From Procambarus clarkii (lineage: Eukaryota; Arthropoda; Malacostraca; Decapoda; Cambaridae), in contig NC_091195.1 of the NCBI RefSeq assembly GCF_040958095.1, positions 23,644,817 through 23,708,816 on the forward strand: a stretch of DNA of 64,000 bases, given 5' to 3'. Below the pieces are notes generated by a model, which was not told the DNA's origin, ran no database searches, and was given only the letters and a program-made list of their open reading frames with translations. Positions 24,279 through 35,985 of this stretch are shown in pieces. Position numbers and translations under genes: made by a program. Every line of letters starts with the position of its first letter. Position 1 is the stretch's first letter.

Positions 24279-25004
24279 GTACACACACCCCGGTACAATA
24301 GTCACCCGTGGTGACACACACCAGTACACCTGTTACCCGTGCTGACACGCACACACTGGTACACCTGTCACCCGTGCTGACACGCACACACCCCGGTACA
24401 CCTGTCTCCCGTCCTAACACACACACACACACCTGTACACCTGTCACCCGTTTTAACACACACACACACACCGGTACACCTGTCACCCGTGTTGACACAC
24501 ACACCGGTACACCTGTCACCCGTGCTGACACACACACACACAGGTACACCTGTCACCCGTGCTGACACACACACACACCGGTACACCTGTCACCCGTGCT
24601 GACGCACACACACACCGGTACACCTGTCACCCGTGTTGACACACACACACCCCGGTACACCTGTCAACCGTGCTGACGCACACACACACCGGTACACCTG
24701 TCACCCGTGCTGACGCACACACACACCGGTACACCTCTCACCCGTGTTGACACACACACACACCGGTACACCTGTCACCCGTGCTGACACACACACACCC
24801 TGGTACACCTGTCACCCGTGCTGACACACACACACACCCCGGTACACCTGTCACCCGTGCTGACACACACACACACAGGTACACCTGTCACCCGTGCTGA
24901 CACACACACACACCGGTACACCTGTCACCCGTGCTGACGCACACACACACCGGTACACCTGTCATCCGTGCTGACACACACACATCCCAGTACACTTAGA
25001 TGAA

Positions 25005-25716
25005 GGAGTACACTTCAGGAGATGAAGTACTTAATGAAACAAAAAGAGAGAAAGATCTAGGAATTGATATCACACCAAACCTGTCTCCTGAAGCCCACAT
25101 GAAAAGAATTACGTCTGCGGCATATGCAAGGCTGGCTAACATCAGAACAGCCTTCAGGAAGCTGTAAGGAATCGTTTAGAATCTTGTACACCACATACGT
25201 AAGACCAATCCTGGAGTATGGAGCCCCAAAATGGAGTCCGTACCTTGTCAAGCACAAGACGAAGCTGGAAAAAGTTTAGAGGTATGTCACTAGACTGGTC
25301 CCAGAACTAAGAGGCATGAGTTACGAGGAAAGATTGCGGGAAATGCACCTTACGACATTGGAAGACAGAAGGGTGAGGGGAGACATGATCACTACCTACA
25401 AAATCCTCAGGGGAATTGACACGGTAGACAAGGATAAACTATTCAACACTGGCTGTACGCGAACAAGGGGACACAGGTGGAAACTGAGTTACCAAATGAG
25501 CCACAGGGACGTTAGAAAGAACTTTTTCAGTGTCAGAGTAGTTGACAAGTGGAATGCATTAGGCAGAGATGTGGTGGAGGCTGACTCCATACACAGTTTC
25601 AAATGTAGATATGATAGAGCTCAGTAGGCTCTGGAATCTGTACACCAGTTCATTGACGGTTGAGAGGCGGGCCCAAAGAGCCAAAGTTCAACCCCCGCAA
25701 ACACAACTAGGTGAGT
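25005..25716 (+). mobile_element. LINE copy 2: RT C-terminus and 3' tail
   Basis: Same family as the copy at 23.0-24.3 kb but clearly diverged and truncated further downstream. It starts at a block reading SGDEVLNETKREKDLG, then ITPNLSPEAHMKRITSAAYA, a stop near 25167, RPILEYGAPKWSPY and the C-terminus SFKCRYDRAQ-stop near 25627. The tail gagaggcgggcccaaagagc ... aactaggtgagtac ends at about 25716, directly at array sequence. The divergence from copy 1 argues for an independent insertion rather than array-driven duplication. Confidence 0.88.
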
Positions 25717-28715
25717 ACTTGTCACCCGTGGTGACACACACCCCGGTACACTTGTCACCCGTGCTGACACTCACACACCCCGGTACACCTGTCACCCGTG
25801 CTGACACACACACACCCCGGTACACCTGTCACCCGTGCTGACACACACACACCCCGGTACACCTGTCACCCGTGCTGACACACACACACCCCGGTACACC
25901 TGTCACCCGTGCTGACACACACACACACCCCGGTACACCTGTCACCCGTGCTGACACACACACACCCCGGTACACCTGTCACCCGTGCTGACACACACAC
26001 ACACCCCGGTACACCTGTCACCCGTGCTGACACTCACACACCCCGGTACACCTGTCACCCGTGCTGACACACACACACCCCGGTACACCTGTCACCCGTG
26101 CTGACACACACACACACCCCGGTACACCTGTCACCCGTGCTGACACACACACACCCCGGTACACCTGTCACCCGTGCTGACACACACACACACCCCGGTA
26201 CACCTGTCACCCGTGCTGACACACACACACCCCGGTACACCTGTCTCCCGTGCTGACACACACACACCCTGGTACACCTGTCTCCCGTGCTGACACACAC
26301 ACACCCCGGTACACCTGTCACCCGTGCTGACACACACACACCCCGGTACACCTGTCACCCGTGCTGACACACACACACACCCCGGTACACCTGTCACCCG
26401 TGCTGACACACACACACCCCGGTACACCTGTCTCCCGTGCTGACACACACACACCCTGGTACACCTGTCTCCCGTGCTGACACACACACACCCCGGTACA
26501 CTTGTCACCCGTGCTGACACACACCCTGGTACACCTGTCACCCGTGCTGACACACACACACACCCCGGTACACTTGTCACCCGTGCTGACACACACCCTG
26601 GTACACCTGTCACCCGTACTGACACACACACACACCCCGGTACACTTGTCACCCGTGCTGACACACACACACACACCCCGGTACACCTGTCACCCGTGCT
26701 GACACACACACACCACGGTACACCTGTCACCCGTGCTGACACACACACCCCGGTACACCTGTCACCCGTGCTGACACACACACACCCCGGTACACCTGTC
26801 ACCCGTGCTGACACTCACACACACCCTGGTACACCTGTCACCCGTGCTGACACACACACCCCGGTACACCTGTCACCCGTGCTGACACACACACACCACG
26901 GTACACCTGTCACCCGTGCTGACACACACACACCCCGGTACACTTGTCACCCGTGGTGACACACACACACACCCCGGTACACCTGTCACCCGTGCTGACA
27001 CACACACACCCCGGTACACTTGTCACCCGTGCTGACACACACACACACCGGTACACCTGTCACCCGTGCTGACACACACACCCCGGTACACCTGTCACCC
27101 GTGCTGACACACACACCCCGGTACACCTGTCACCCGTGCTGACACACACACACACACCCTGGTACACCTGTCACCCGTGCTGACACACACACCCCGGTAC
27201 ACCTGTCACCCGGCCTGACACACACACACCCCGGTACTCCTGTCACCCGTGCTGACACACACACCCCGGTACACCTGTCACCCGTGCTGACACACACACA
27301 CCCCGGTACACCTGTCACCCGTGCTGACACACACACCCCGGTACACCTGTCACGCGTGCTGACACACACACACCCTGGTACACCTGTCACCCGTGCTGAC
27401 ACACACACACCCCGGGACACCTGACACCCGTGCTGACACACACACACCCCGGTACACCTGTCACCCGTGCTGACACACACACACACACCCCGGGACACCT
27501 GTCACCCGTGCTGACACACACACACCCCGGTACACCTGACACCCGTGCTGACACACACACACCCCGGTACACCTGTCTCCCGTGCTGACACACACACCCG
27601 GGGACACCTGTCACCCGTGCTGACACACACACACCCCGGGACACCTGTCACCCGTGCTGACACACACACACCCCCTGGGACACCTGTCACCCGTGCTGAC
27701 ACACACACACCCCGGGACACCTGTCACCCGTGCTGACACACACACACCCCGGTACACCTGTCACCCGTGCTGACACACACACACCCCGGTACACCTGTCT
27801 CCCGTGCTGACACACACACACCCCGGTACACCTGTCACCCGTGCTGACACACACACACCCCGGTACACCTGTCACCCGTGCTGACACACACACCCTGGTA
27901 CACCTGTCTCCCGTGCTGACACACACACACCCCAGTACACCTGTCACCCGTGCTGACACACACACACCCTGGTACACCTGTCACCCGTGCTGACTCACAC
28001 ACACACCCTGGTACACCTGTCACCCGTGCTGACACACACACCCTGGTACACCTGTCTCCCGTGCTGACACACACACACCCCGGTACACCTGTCACCCGTG
28101 CTGACACACACACACCCCGGTACACCTGTCACCCGTGCTGACACACACACACACCCTGGTACACCTGTCACCCGTGCTGACACACACACACCCCGGTACA
28201 CCTGTCACCCGTGCTGACACACACACACACCCTGTTACACCTGTCACCCGTGCTGACACACACACACCCTGGTACACCTGTCTCCCGTGTTGACACACAC
28301 ACACCCTGGTACACCTGTCACCCGTGCTGACACACACACACCCTGGTACACCTGTCACCCGTGCTGACACACACACACACCCCGGTTCACCTGTCACCCG
28401 TGCTGACACACACACACACCCCGGTACACCTGTCACCCGTACTGACACACACACACCCCGGTACACCTGTCACCCGTGCTGACACACACACACACCCTGG
28501 TACACCTTTCACCCGTGCTGACACACACACACACCCTGGTACACCTGTCACCCGTGCTGACACACACACACACACCGGTACACCTGTCACCCGTGCTGAC
28601 ACACACACACCCCGGTACACCTGTCACCCGTGCTGACACACACACACAGACGTGTACACAACTGTACGAACACACAGGTGTTGTCCCCCTCCCCCGGTAC
28701 ACTCAACCCGCATGG

Positions 28716-29392
28716 TAAACACTGACTTCTTAATCACGGCTCTTAGGATAGTATAGAGCTTAATCACGGCTCTTAGGATAGTACAGAGCTTAATCACGGC
28801 TCCTAGGATAGTACAGAGCTTAATCACGGCTCTTAGGATAGTACAGAGCTTAATCACGGCTCCTAGGATAGTACAGAGCTTAATCACGGCTCTTAGGATA
28901 GTACAGAGCTTAATCACGGCTCTTAGGATAGTACAGAGCTTAATCACGGCTCTTAGTATAGTACAGAGCTTAATCACGGCTCTTAGGATAGTACAGGGCT
29001 TAATCACGGCTCCTAGGATAGTATAGAGCTTAATCACGGCTCTTAGGATAGTACAGAGCTTAATCACGGCTCTTAGGATAGTACAGAGCTTAATCACGGC
29101 TCCTAGGATAGTACAGGGCTTAATCACGGCTCCTAGGATAGTACAGAGCTTAATCACGGCTCTTAGGATAGTACAGAGCTTAATCACGGCTCTTAGTATA
29201 GTACAGAGCTTAATCACGGCTCTTAGGATAGTACAGAGCTTATGCACGGCTCCTTGGATAGTACAGAGCTTAATCACGGCTCTTAGGATAGTACAGAGCT
29301 TAATCACGGCTCCTAGGATAGTACAGAGCTTAATCACGGTTCTTAGGATTAGTACAGAGCTTAATCACGGCTCTTAGGATTAGTACAGAGAT
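28716..29392. repeat. 30-bp minisatellite
   Basis: About 22 nearly identical units of ggctcttaggatagtacaga plus gcttaatcac. Period 30 is exact over most of the array, with t/c and a/g variants at a few positions. Each unit has a 5-bp inverted repeat (gctct...agagc). The minus frame encoding a decapeptide (AVIKLCTILR) is an artefact of period 30. Confidence 0.98.
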
Positions 29393-29815
29393 TAATTAGT
29401 GGTCGCTAGAGCACTTCCCCGCTTTAGCGACGACGTCCGGAGTCGTTCATTAAAATATTTGTTAAAAATTTAAATTTTATCCGATCAATCTGGTAATGGT
29501 TTCAAAATGAGCGCCTTTAGATTGCACACAATTTAGCACTTTCGCACCCATATGTCGCTTGAGCACGACATATTTTTTTTCTCTTGAATGCACCTCAAGC
29601 GGCATTTGAAAAATATATTTCTATAAAATCCAATTCATATCCGATCGACTTGGTGATAGTATAAAAATGTTTGCCATTAAGTTTTCGTTTTTTTTTTAAC
29701 AGCCTCATAGCCTATTTGGGAGAACGGCATCTACGTGGTAAGACCATTGTATTGTTGACACGACCAGTGTAATAGACGTAGTTTTTGATTTGGTGCCGGT
29801 CTAACGCATCCTTGT
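29393..29815. other. A/T-rich spacer with weak internal similarity
   Basis: Two stretches (about 29470-29510 and 29625-29670) share an outline of ttttatccgatcaatctggt then aatggt...aaaatg, so this may be decayed dispersed repeat. No gene was recognised. Confidence 0.4.
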
Positions 29816-30335
29816 GTGACATTTTATACATATGTTCTTCTAGAACATTCTATTGCGAAGACATTGGTACAAAAAATAAGTACATACTACGAAAATTAAG
29901 GTCAGGACAGTGAAAAGAATTTACACTTTTCAATAGGTGTTTCGCCTATCTGCAGTCAGGTATGTGGTAAGAGATAACACTTCAGCCACTTCCCACACTC
30001 TTGAGAGTGGGTCGCGATCATGATTCTACATTTATATGCATATGTCCGTGTAGGGAATTTTATTGCGGTCACCGTGATATCAAAATTAACGACATAGAAC
30101 AATTCCGGGGTTGACAAACATGAAAAGATCATAAACATTTCAGCGCGGTTTGACGCTCCAGGCTAACGATCGCCATAGTTTTTTATTTGGTGCGGGTCTC
30201 ATGTCGAGTTTGGTGAAATTTTACATATATATTCCTCTAGAGCATTCTCTTGTGAACAAATTGATACCAAATTTAAATACATACATGTAATATTAAGGTG
30301 AGCAGACCGAAAAGATTATAAACAATTTAGTGTCG
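29816..30335. repeat. Three diverged ~200-bp direct repeats
   Basis: The outline gtgacattttatacatatgt, ttctagaacattctattgcg, aattaaggt and gaaaag recurs at about 29816-29930, 30040-30145 (most diverged) and 30218-30335. The left arm atagtttttgatttggtgc at 29777 is repeated at 30175. This is an old tandem dispersed element with no coding content. From 30336 to 30496 nothing was recognised. Confidence 0.6.
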
Positions 30336-30496
30336 CCGCCCGGTCGCCCGAAACGAACAGCCCACACCCAGAAAGTACACAGTTTACTCCAGGGAGCGCG
30401 AAGTGTTTAGTCCCACTCTCCTGAATCCTTGGCACTACTTCAAGGCCGCTGGCTTCTCCCGCTCACGTTACAGAAGTCTTTCAGAGTCCAATGTTC

Positions 30497-30920
30497 GCTA
30501 TCCTGACACACTCACAGTAACCAGTGACTGTGTCCCGGTACTAGCAGGTGTCCCGGTGATGATATCCTGACACACTCACAGTAACCAGTGACTGTGTCCC
30601 GGTACTAGCAGGTGTCCTGGTGATGATATCCTGACACACTCACAGTAACCAGTGACTGTGTCCCGGTACTAGCAGGTGTCCTGGTGATGATATCCTGACA
30701 CTCACAGTAACCAGTGACTGTGTCCCGGTACTAGCAGGTGTCCCGGTGATGATATCCTGACACACTCACAGTAACCAGTGACTGTGTCCCAGTACTAGCA
30801 GGTGTCCCGATGATGATATCCTGACACACTCACAGTAACCAGTGACTGTGTCCCAGTACTAGCAGGTGTCCTGGTGATGATATCCTGACACACTCACAGT
30901 AACCAGTGATTGGGTCCTGA
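30497..30920. repeat. 64-bp minisatellite
   Basis: About 6.5 copies of a 64-bp unit containing gatatcctgacacactcaca, gtaaccagtgactgtgtccc and ggtactagcaggtgtcc. One copy lacks a 'ca' pair. Each unit has a 6-bp inverted repeat, cacagt and actgtg, separated by 8 bases. Confidence 0.96.
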
Positions 30921-30984
30921 TACTCGAGGGCCTCTAATCTGCTAACTTTTCTATGATGTTTACTGTCCAGGAAAACGCCTACAT

Positions 30985-33202
30985 CCCCCCCCCCCCCCCC
31001 CAGAGGAGGCAATACCACCGTTATACAAATGTGGGCCCTGTGACAGTGGTGTCTCCTCAGAGGAGACAATGTGGGCCCTGTGACAGTGGTGTCTCCTCAG
31101 AGGAGACAATGTGGGCCCCTGTGACAGTGGTGTCTCCTCAGAGGAGACAATGTGGCTCCTGTGACAGTGGTGTCTCCTCAGAGGAGACAATGTGGGCCCT
31201 GTGACAGTGGTGTCTCCTCAGAGGAGACAATGTGGCCCCTGTGACAGTGGTGTCTCCTCAGAGGAGACAATGTGGGCCCTGTGACAGTGGTGTCTCCTCA
31301 GAGGAGACAATGTGGGCCCCTGTGACAGTGGTGTCTCCTCAGAGGCAATGTGGGCCCTGTGACAGTGGTGTCTCCTCAGAGGAGACAATGTGGGCCCCTG
31401 TGACAGTGGTGTCTCCTCAGAGGAGACAATGTGGGCCCTGTGACAGTGGTGTCTCCTCAGAGGAGACAATGTGGGCCCCTGTGACAGTGGTGTCTCCTCA
31501 GAGGAGACAATGTGGGCCCTGTGACAGTGGTGTCTCCTCAGAGGAGACAATGTGGGCCCTGTGACAGTGGTGTCTCCTCAGAGGAGACAATGTGGGCCCT
31601 GTGACAGTGGTGTCTCCTCAGAGGAGACAATGTGGGCCCTGTGACAGTGGTGTCTCCTCAGAGGAGACAATGTGGGCCCTGTGACAGTGGTGTCTCCTCA
31701 GAGGAGACAATGTGGGCCCCTGTGACAGTGGTGTCTCCTCAGAGGAGACAATGTGGCTCCTGTGACAGTGGTGTCTCCTCAGAGGAGACAATGTGGGCCC
31801 TGTGACAGTGGTGTCTCCTCAGAGGAGACAATGTGGCCCCTGTGACAGTGGTGTCTCCTCAGAGGAGACAATGTGGGCCCTGTGACAGTGGTGTCTCCTC
31901 AGAGGAGACAATGTGGGCCCCTGTGACAGTGGTGTCTCCTCAGAGGCAATGTGGGCCCTGTGACAGTGGTGTCTCCTCAGAGGAGACAATGTGGGCCCCT
32001 GTGACAGTGGTGTCTCCTCAGAGGAGACAATGTGGGCCCTGTGACAGCGGTGTCTCCTCAGAGGAGACAATGTGGGCCCCTGTGACAGTGGTGTCTCCTC
32101 AGAGGAGACAATGTGGGCCCTGTGACAGTGGTGTCTCCTCAGAGGAGACAATGTGGGCCCTGTGACAGTGGTGTCTCCTCAGAGGAGACAATGTGGGCCC
32201 TGTGACAGTGGTGTCTCCTCAGAGGAGACAATGTGGGCCCTGTGACAGTGGTGTCTCCTCAGAGGAGACAATGTGGGCCCTGTGACAGTGGTGTCTCCTC
32301 AGAGGAGACAATGTGGCCCCTGTGACAGTGGTCTCTCCTCAGAGGAGACAATGTGGGCCCTGTGACAGTGGTGTCTCCTCAGAGGAGACAATGTGGGCCC
32401 CTGTGACAGTGGTTTCTCCTCAGAGGCAATGTGGGCCCTGTGACAGTGGTGTCTCCTCAGAGGAGACAATGTGGGCCCCTGTGACAGTGGTGTCTCCTCA
32501 GAGGAGACAATGTGGGCCCTGTGACAGTGGTGTCTCCTCAGAGGAGACAATGTGGGCCCCTGTGACAGTGGTGTCTCCTCAGAGGAGACAATGTGGGCCC
32601 TGTGACAGTGGTGTCTCCTCAGAGGAGACAATGTGGGCCCTGTGACAGTGTTGTCTCCTCAGAGGAGACAATGTGGGCCCTGTGACAGTGGTGTCTCCTC
32701 AGAGGAGACAATGTGGGCCCTGTGACAGTGGTGTCTCCTCAGAGGAGACAATGTGGCCCCTGTGACAGTGGTGTCTCCTCAGAGGAGACAATGTGGCCCC
32801 TGGGACAGTGGTGTCTCCTCAGAGGAGACAATGTGGCCCCTGTGACAGTGGTGTCTCCTCAGAGGAGACAATGTGGGCCCTGTGACAGTGGTGTCTCCTC
32901 AGAGGAGACAATGTGGGCCCTGTGACAGTGGTGTCTCCTCAGAGGAGACAATGGGAGCCCTGTGACAGTGGTGTCTCCTCAGAGGAGACAATGGGGGCCC
33001 TGTGACAGTGGTGTCTCCTCAGAGGAGACAATGTGGGCCCTGTGACAGTGGTGTCTCCTCAGAGGAGACAATGTGGGCCCTGTGACAGTGGTGTCTCCTC
33101 AGAGGAGACAATGTGGGCCCCTGTGACAGTGGTGTCTCCTCAGAGGAGACAATGTGGGCCCTGTGACAGTGGTGTCTCCTCAGAGGAGACAATGTGGGCC
33201 CC
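30985..33202. repeat. 40-bp minisatellite with a perfect palindrome per unit
   Basis: After a poly-C run (30985-31001) there are about 54 copies of a 40/41-bp unit made of gtgggccctgtgacagtggt plus gtctcctcagaggagacaat. Each unit holds tgtctcctc-a-gaggagaca, 9-bp perfect arms around one base. A variant with a 6-bp loss (cagaggcaatg) recurs at about 31341, 31942 and 32422. This reveals higher-order repeats of about 601 and 480 bp. Both strands give similar short ORFs because of the palindrome. Confidence 0.97.
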
Positions 33203-33692
33203 TTTCCCTACCCTTCACCACCTTCCATACCATTCACCACCTTCCCTACCCTTCAACACCTTCCCTACCCTTCACCACCTTCCCTACTCTTCACCACCTT
33301 CCCTACCCTTCACCACCTTCCCTACCCTTCACCACCTTCCCTACCCTTCACCACCTTCCCTACCCTTCACCACCTTCCCTACCCTTCACCACCTTCCCTA
33401 CCCTTCACCACCTTCCCTACCCTTCACCACCTTCCCTACCCTTCACCACCTTCCCTACCCTTCACCACCTTCCCTACCCTTCAACACCTTTCCTACCCTT
33501 CAACACCTTCCTTACCCTTCAACACCTTCCCTACCCTTCACCACCTTCCCTACCCTTCACCACCTTCCCTACCCTTCACCACCTTCCCTACCCTTCACCA
33601 CCTTCCCTACCCTTCACCACCTTCCCTACCCTTCACCACCTTCCCTACCCTTCACCACCTTCCCTACCCTTCACCACCTTCCCTACCCTTCA
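33203..33692. repeat. 19-bp pyrimidine-rich minisatellite
   Basis: About 26 copies of cttcaccaccttccctacc with rare changes (caacacc, actcttc). Period 19 opens all three + frames in rotation, so the ~190-codon frames are artefacts. It begins directly where the 40-bp array stops. Confidence 0.97.
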
Positions 33693-33945
33693 CCCAACCC
33701 GTTCTCGTTATAGCACGTCACATTCTGACGTATACTTTACCTAAGGACAAAAACTGATGTACAAGAAGATTGTTGCGGCTCGCGAAACTGAGGTGATGTC
33801 CCGTTTTCTGTTCTTGGTGATGTTTGGTGAGATGTGGATGTGAGTGTTGGCGGCAGGGCAGCAATGGCCTTATTCTGTATATTTATAGTGGGCCTTAAAG
33901 TGGGTGGGCCGACAAGCAGCTCCACATCTCACCAAACATCACCGG
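33693..33945. other. Spacer containing a 23-bp perfect inverted repeat
   Basis: ggtgatgtttggtgagatgt + gga at 33816-33838 is exactly complementary to 33921-33943, with an 82-base loop. The right arm ends where LINE-derived sequence begins. No gene was recognised. Confidence 0.8.
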
Positions 33946-34855
33946 GTGACCACCACCCTGGAAATTACACTTGTTGGTGTTCTCATTGATAACAAGTCGA
34001 TTTTTTTCCAGGACCACATTCAAAATATAACGAAAAAAGTTTCTAAAACAGTTGGCATTCTTTCTAAAATCAGATATTATGTACCTCGGCCTTGCTTGTA
34101 ACGCTCTATTGCTCTCTCATCTATCCTTATCTCAACTATGGTATATGTGCTTGGGGTTCTATTACCCAAAATTATCTTCGTCCTCTAATTACTCCATAAA
34201 AATTAGCTATTAGAACAATAACAAACTCTGGCTCTAGACAGCTCCCGGACATTTATTTAAATTTTTTAATTTGTTAGATATTATGTCACTGCACATCCTC
34301 TCATGTGTACTCTATATATATTAAACTCTGAACTGTAATGCCAATCCTGACCTTAAACGCTTCCTAAAGGTTTGTAACAGAACTCTTGGGGGCACCACAC
34401 TAGAAACAAATATCTATTTCATAATTCAAGTTTGAGACTTAACCAAACTAAAAACGCTATGCAAATCAAGGGACCCAGAATGTGGAATGACCTTTCCAAT
34501 CACGTCAAAGACTGTCCATCTCTCAACCAGTTTAAGAGAAGCACTAAGTACTACCTAATCGACTCCATGTAACATTCCTTACCTCCTAAATGTCAACCTA
34601 TGTCTTCCTATTATCAAACATCATTAATGACTAACTTGTAAAACTGCTAATAACTGACATGTATAAACTTAAGAAAATTGTAGTCTGTCAGTTTATTTAC
34701 TCAAAATTACTATCGCTCGTCAGTTGCAATTGTTGTTGTTAATTCGACATGTAATTATGGTAATTCTTTCATCTACTTCAGTTCACTTCATGCTTTTGAT
34801 CTCATTTAGTCTTAAGTCTTAGTTTTTAAGTGTTTTTCCCACATCTTGTATGAAA
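33946..34855 (+). mobile_element. LINE RT C-terminus and 3' untranslated region
   Basis: Translation gives LVGVLIDNKSIFFQDHI, NITKKVSKTVGILSKI, RYYVPRPCL and, after several shifts, TKNAMQIKGPRMWNDLSNHV and FKRSTKYYLIDSM-stop near 34570. This is the end of a Jockey-like ORF2. About 280 bp of A/T-rich 3' UTR-like sequence follows. It is a second copy of the family at 16.9-17.6 kb. It is 5'-truncated, with stops in the middle. Confidence 0.8.
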
Positions 34856-34861
34856 CGGTGT

Positions 34862-35024
34862 GCATATTAGTGGCAACCAGGCTGTGACTCATACGTCAGG
34901 CTGCGAGCAGCCGTGTCCAACAGCCTGGTTGATCAGTCCAGCAACCAGGAGGCCTGGTCGACGACCGGGCCTCGGGGACGCTAAGCCCCGGAAGCACCTC
35001 AAGGTAACCTCAAGGTATGTTACC
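34862..35024 (+). mobile_element. SINE-type dispersed element
   Basis: Carries ggcaaccaggctgtgactca, aacagcctggttgatcagtc, caaccaggaggcctggtcga, cgaccgggcctcggggacgc and a tail of repeated acctcaaggta. I recognise this block from memory as a very abundant decapod crustacean repeat. No coding capacity. It abuts a LINE fragment at its 3' side. Confidence 0.7.
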
Positions 35025-35450
35025 AGACTAGTCCAAGAACTGAGATATGAGCTACGAGGAAAGGCTACAGGAGCTACACCTCACGTCCCTGGATGACGGA
35101 AGAGTAAGGGGAGACATGATCACCACCTACAAAATTTTCAGGAACTGACAGGGTGGGACAAGGTCCAACTAATTAGCACGTGTGGAACATGAACAAGGGG
35201 ACACAGGTAGAAACTTAATACCCAAATGAGCCACAGAGACATTAGAAATACTTTTTCAGTGTCAGAGTAGTTAACAGATGGTATGCATTAGACAGTGATG
35301 TGGAGGAGACTGACTCCATACACAGTTTCATATGTAGATTTGATAGAGCCGAAGAATCAAGAATCTGTACACCAGTAGATTGACACTTGAGAGGCGGGAC
35401 CAAAGAGCCGAAGCTCAACCCCCGCAAGCACAACTAGGGGAGACGAGACG
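35025..35450 (+). mobile_element. LINE 3' end (same family as 23.0-24.3 kb)
   Basis: Starts at a block for RYVTRLVQEL (cf. RFATRLVPEL). It continues YEERLQELHLTSLDDGRVRGDMITTYKI and later SVTPYTVSYV-type frameshifted ends, then tgaYaaac-like coding remnants and the tail gagaggcgggaccaaagagc ... ccccgcaagcacaactagg. Several indels and in-frame stops are present, so it is non-functional. Confidence 0.8.
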
Positions 35451-35985
35451 GGAGGTGACGCATGCGCACTGGAGGCGCGGGGCCAAGCAGGGGCCCCACA
35501 GAGGGGGTGTCAGTAGAGGTGGTGTTCCCCCGGACCTCCCAGCCAGCGGGCGTGTGTACTCATACTTACACTAATATACTCTGGCCCTGTGTGTACATTC
35601 TCTTCCGTTTGATATTACACGTAATGGTAAATAGGGGTAATATTCCCTGGTGAAATAATAATAATAATAACTTCTTGTGATAAGTATACAAGGCCGAGTG
35701 TGAGTATACAAGGCCGTGTGATGGTGCAATCACTGGTGTGTGGAGCCTTGAGCCGTCATATCCTGGCTGGTCGCCGTAAACGTATCAACAAAACTATTGA
35801 ACATTTTTACGAGTGAAAAATGTTGAGAACGGTCAGCAGATTTATTTATATACGAGAAAGTACAATGGGTTGTGTCAGTGTAGAACTTTAAGTGATTATT
35901 TACTTTCTTTTGGTACTTTCTTGGTACTATTGTACCAAGTACAATTGGTACTTTCTTGGAGAGACACAAACACGTAGAATGTGTT
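35451..35985. other. Spacer, no gene recognised
   Basis: The first ~100 bases are GC-rich (gacgcatgcgcactggaggc) and then become A/T-rich, with a short (ata)n at 35648-35668. There is no convincing exon. Confidence 0.4.

Larger units (their letters stand above)
22673..28650. repeat. ~37-bp CA-rich minisatellite, interrupted by two LINE copies
   Basis: The unit is ggtacacctgtcacccgtgc, then tga, then (ca)n, then cccc. It varies from about 33 to 41 bp because the internal (CA) run differs. Segments are 22673-23028, 24278-25004 and 25716-28650. The last segment is the most homogeneous, which suggests recent homogenisation. All frames in it ([15 protein letters not shown]..., [13 protein letters not shown]...) are periodicity artefacts. 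Confidence 0.95.

Noticed and set aside
31010..33202. Palindromic units as a series of transcription terminators or CRISPR repeats
   Set aside because: There are no unique spacers and no U-run after the hairpins, and the array is uniform satellite.
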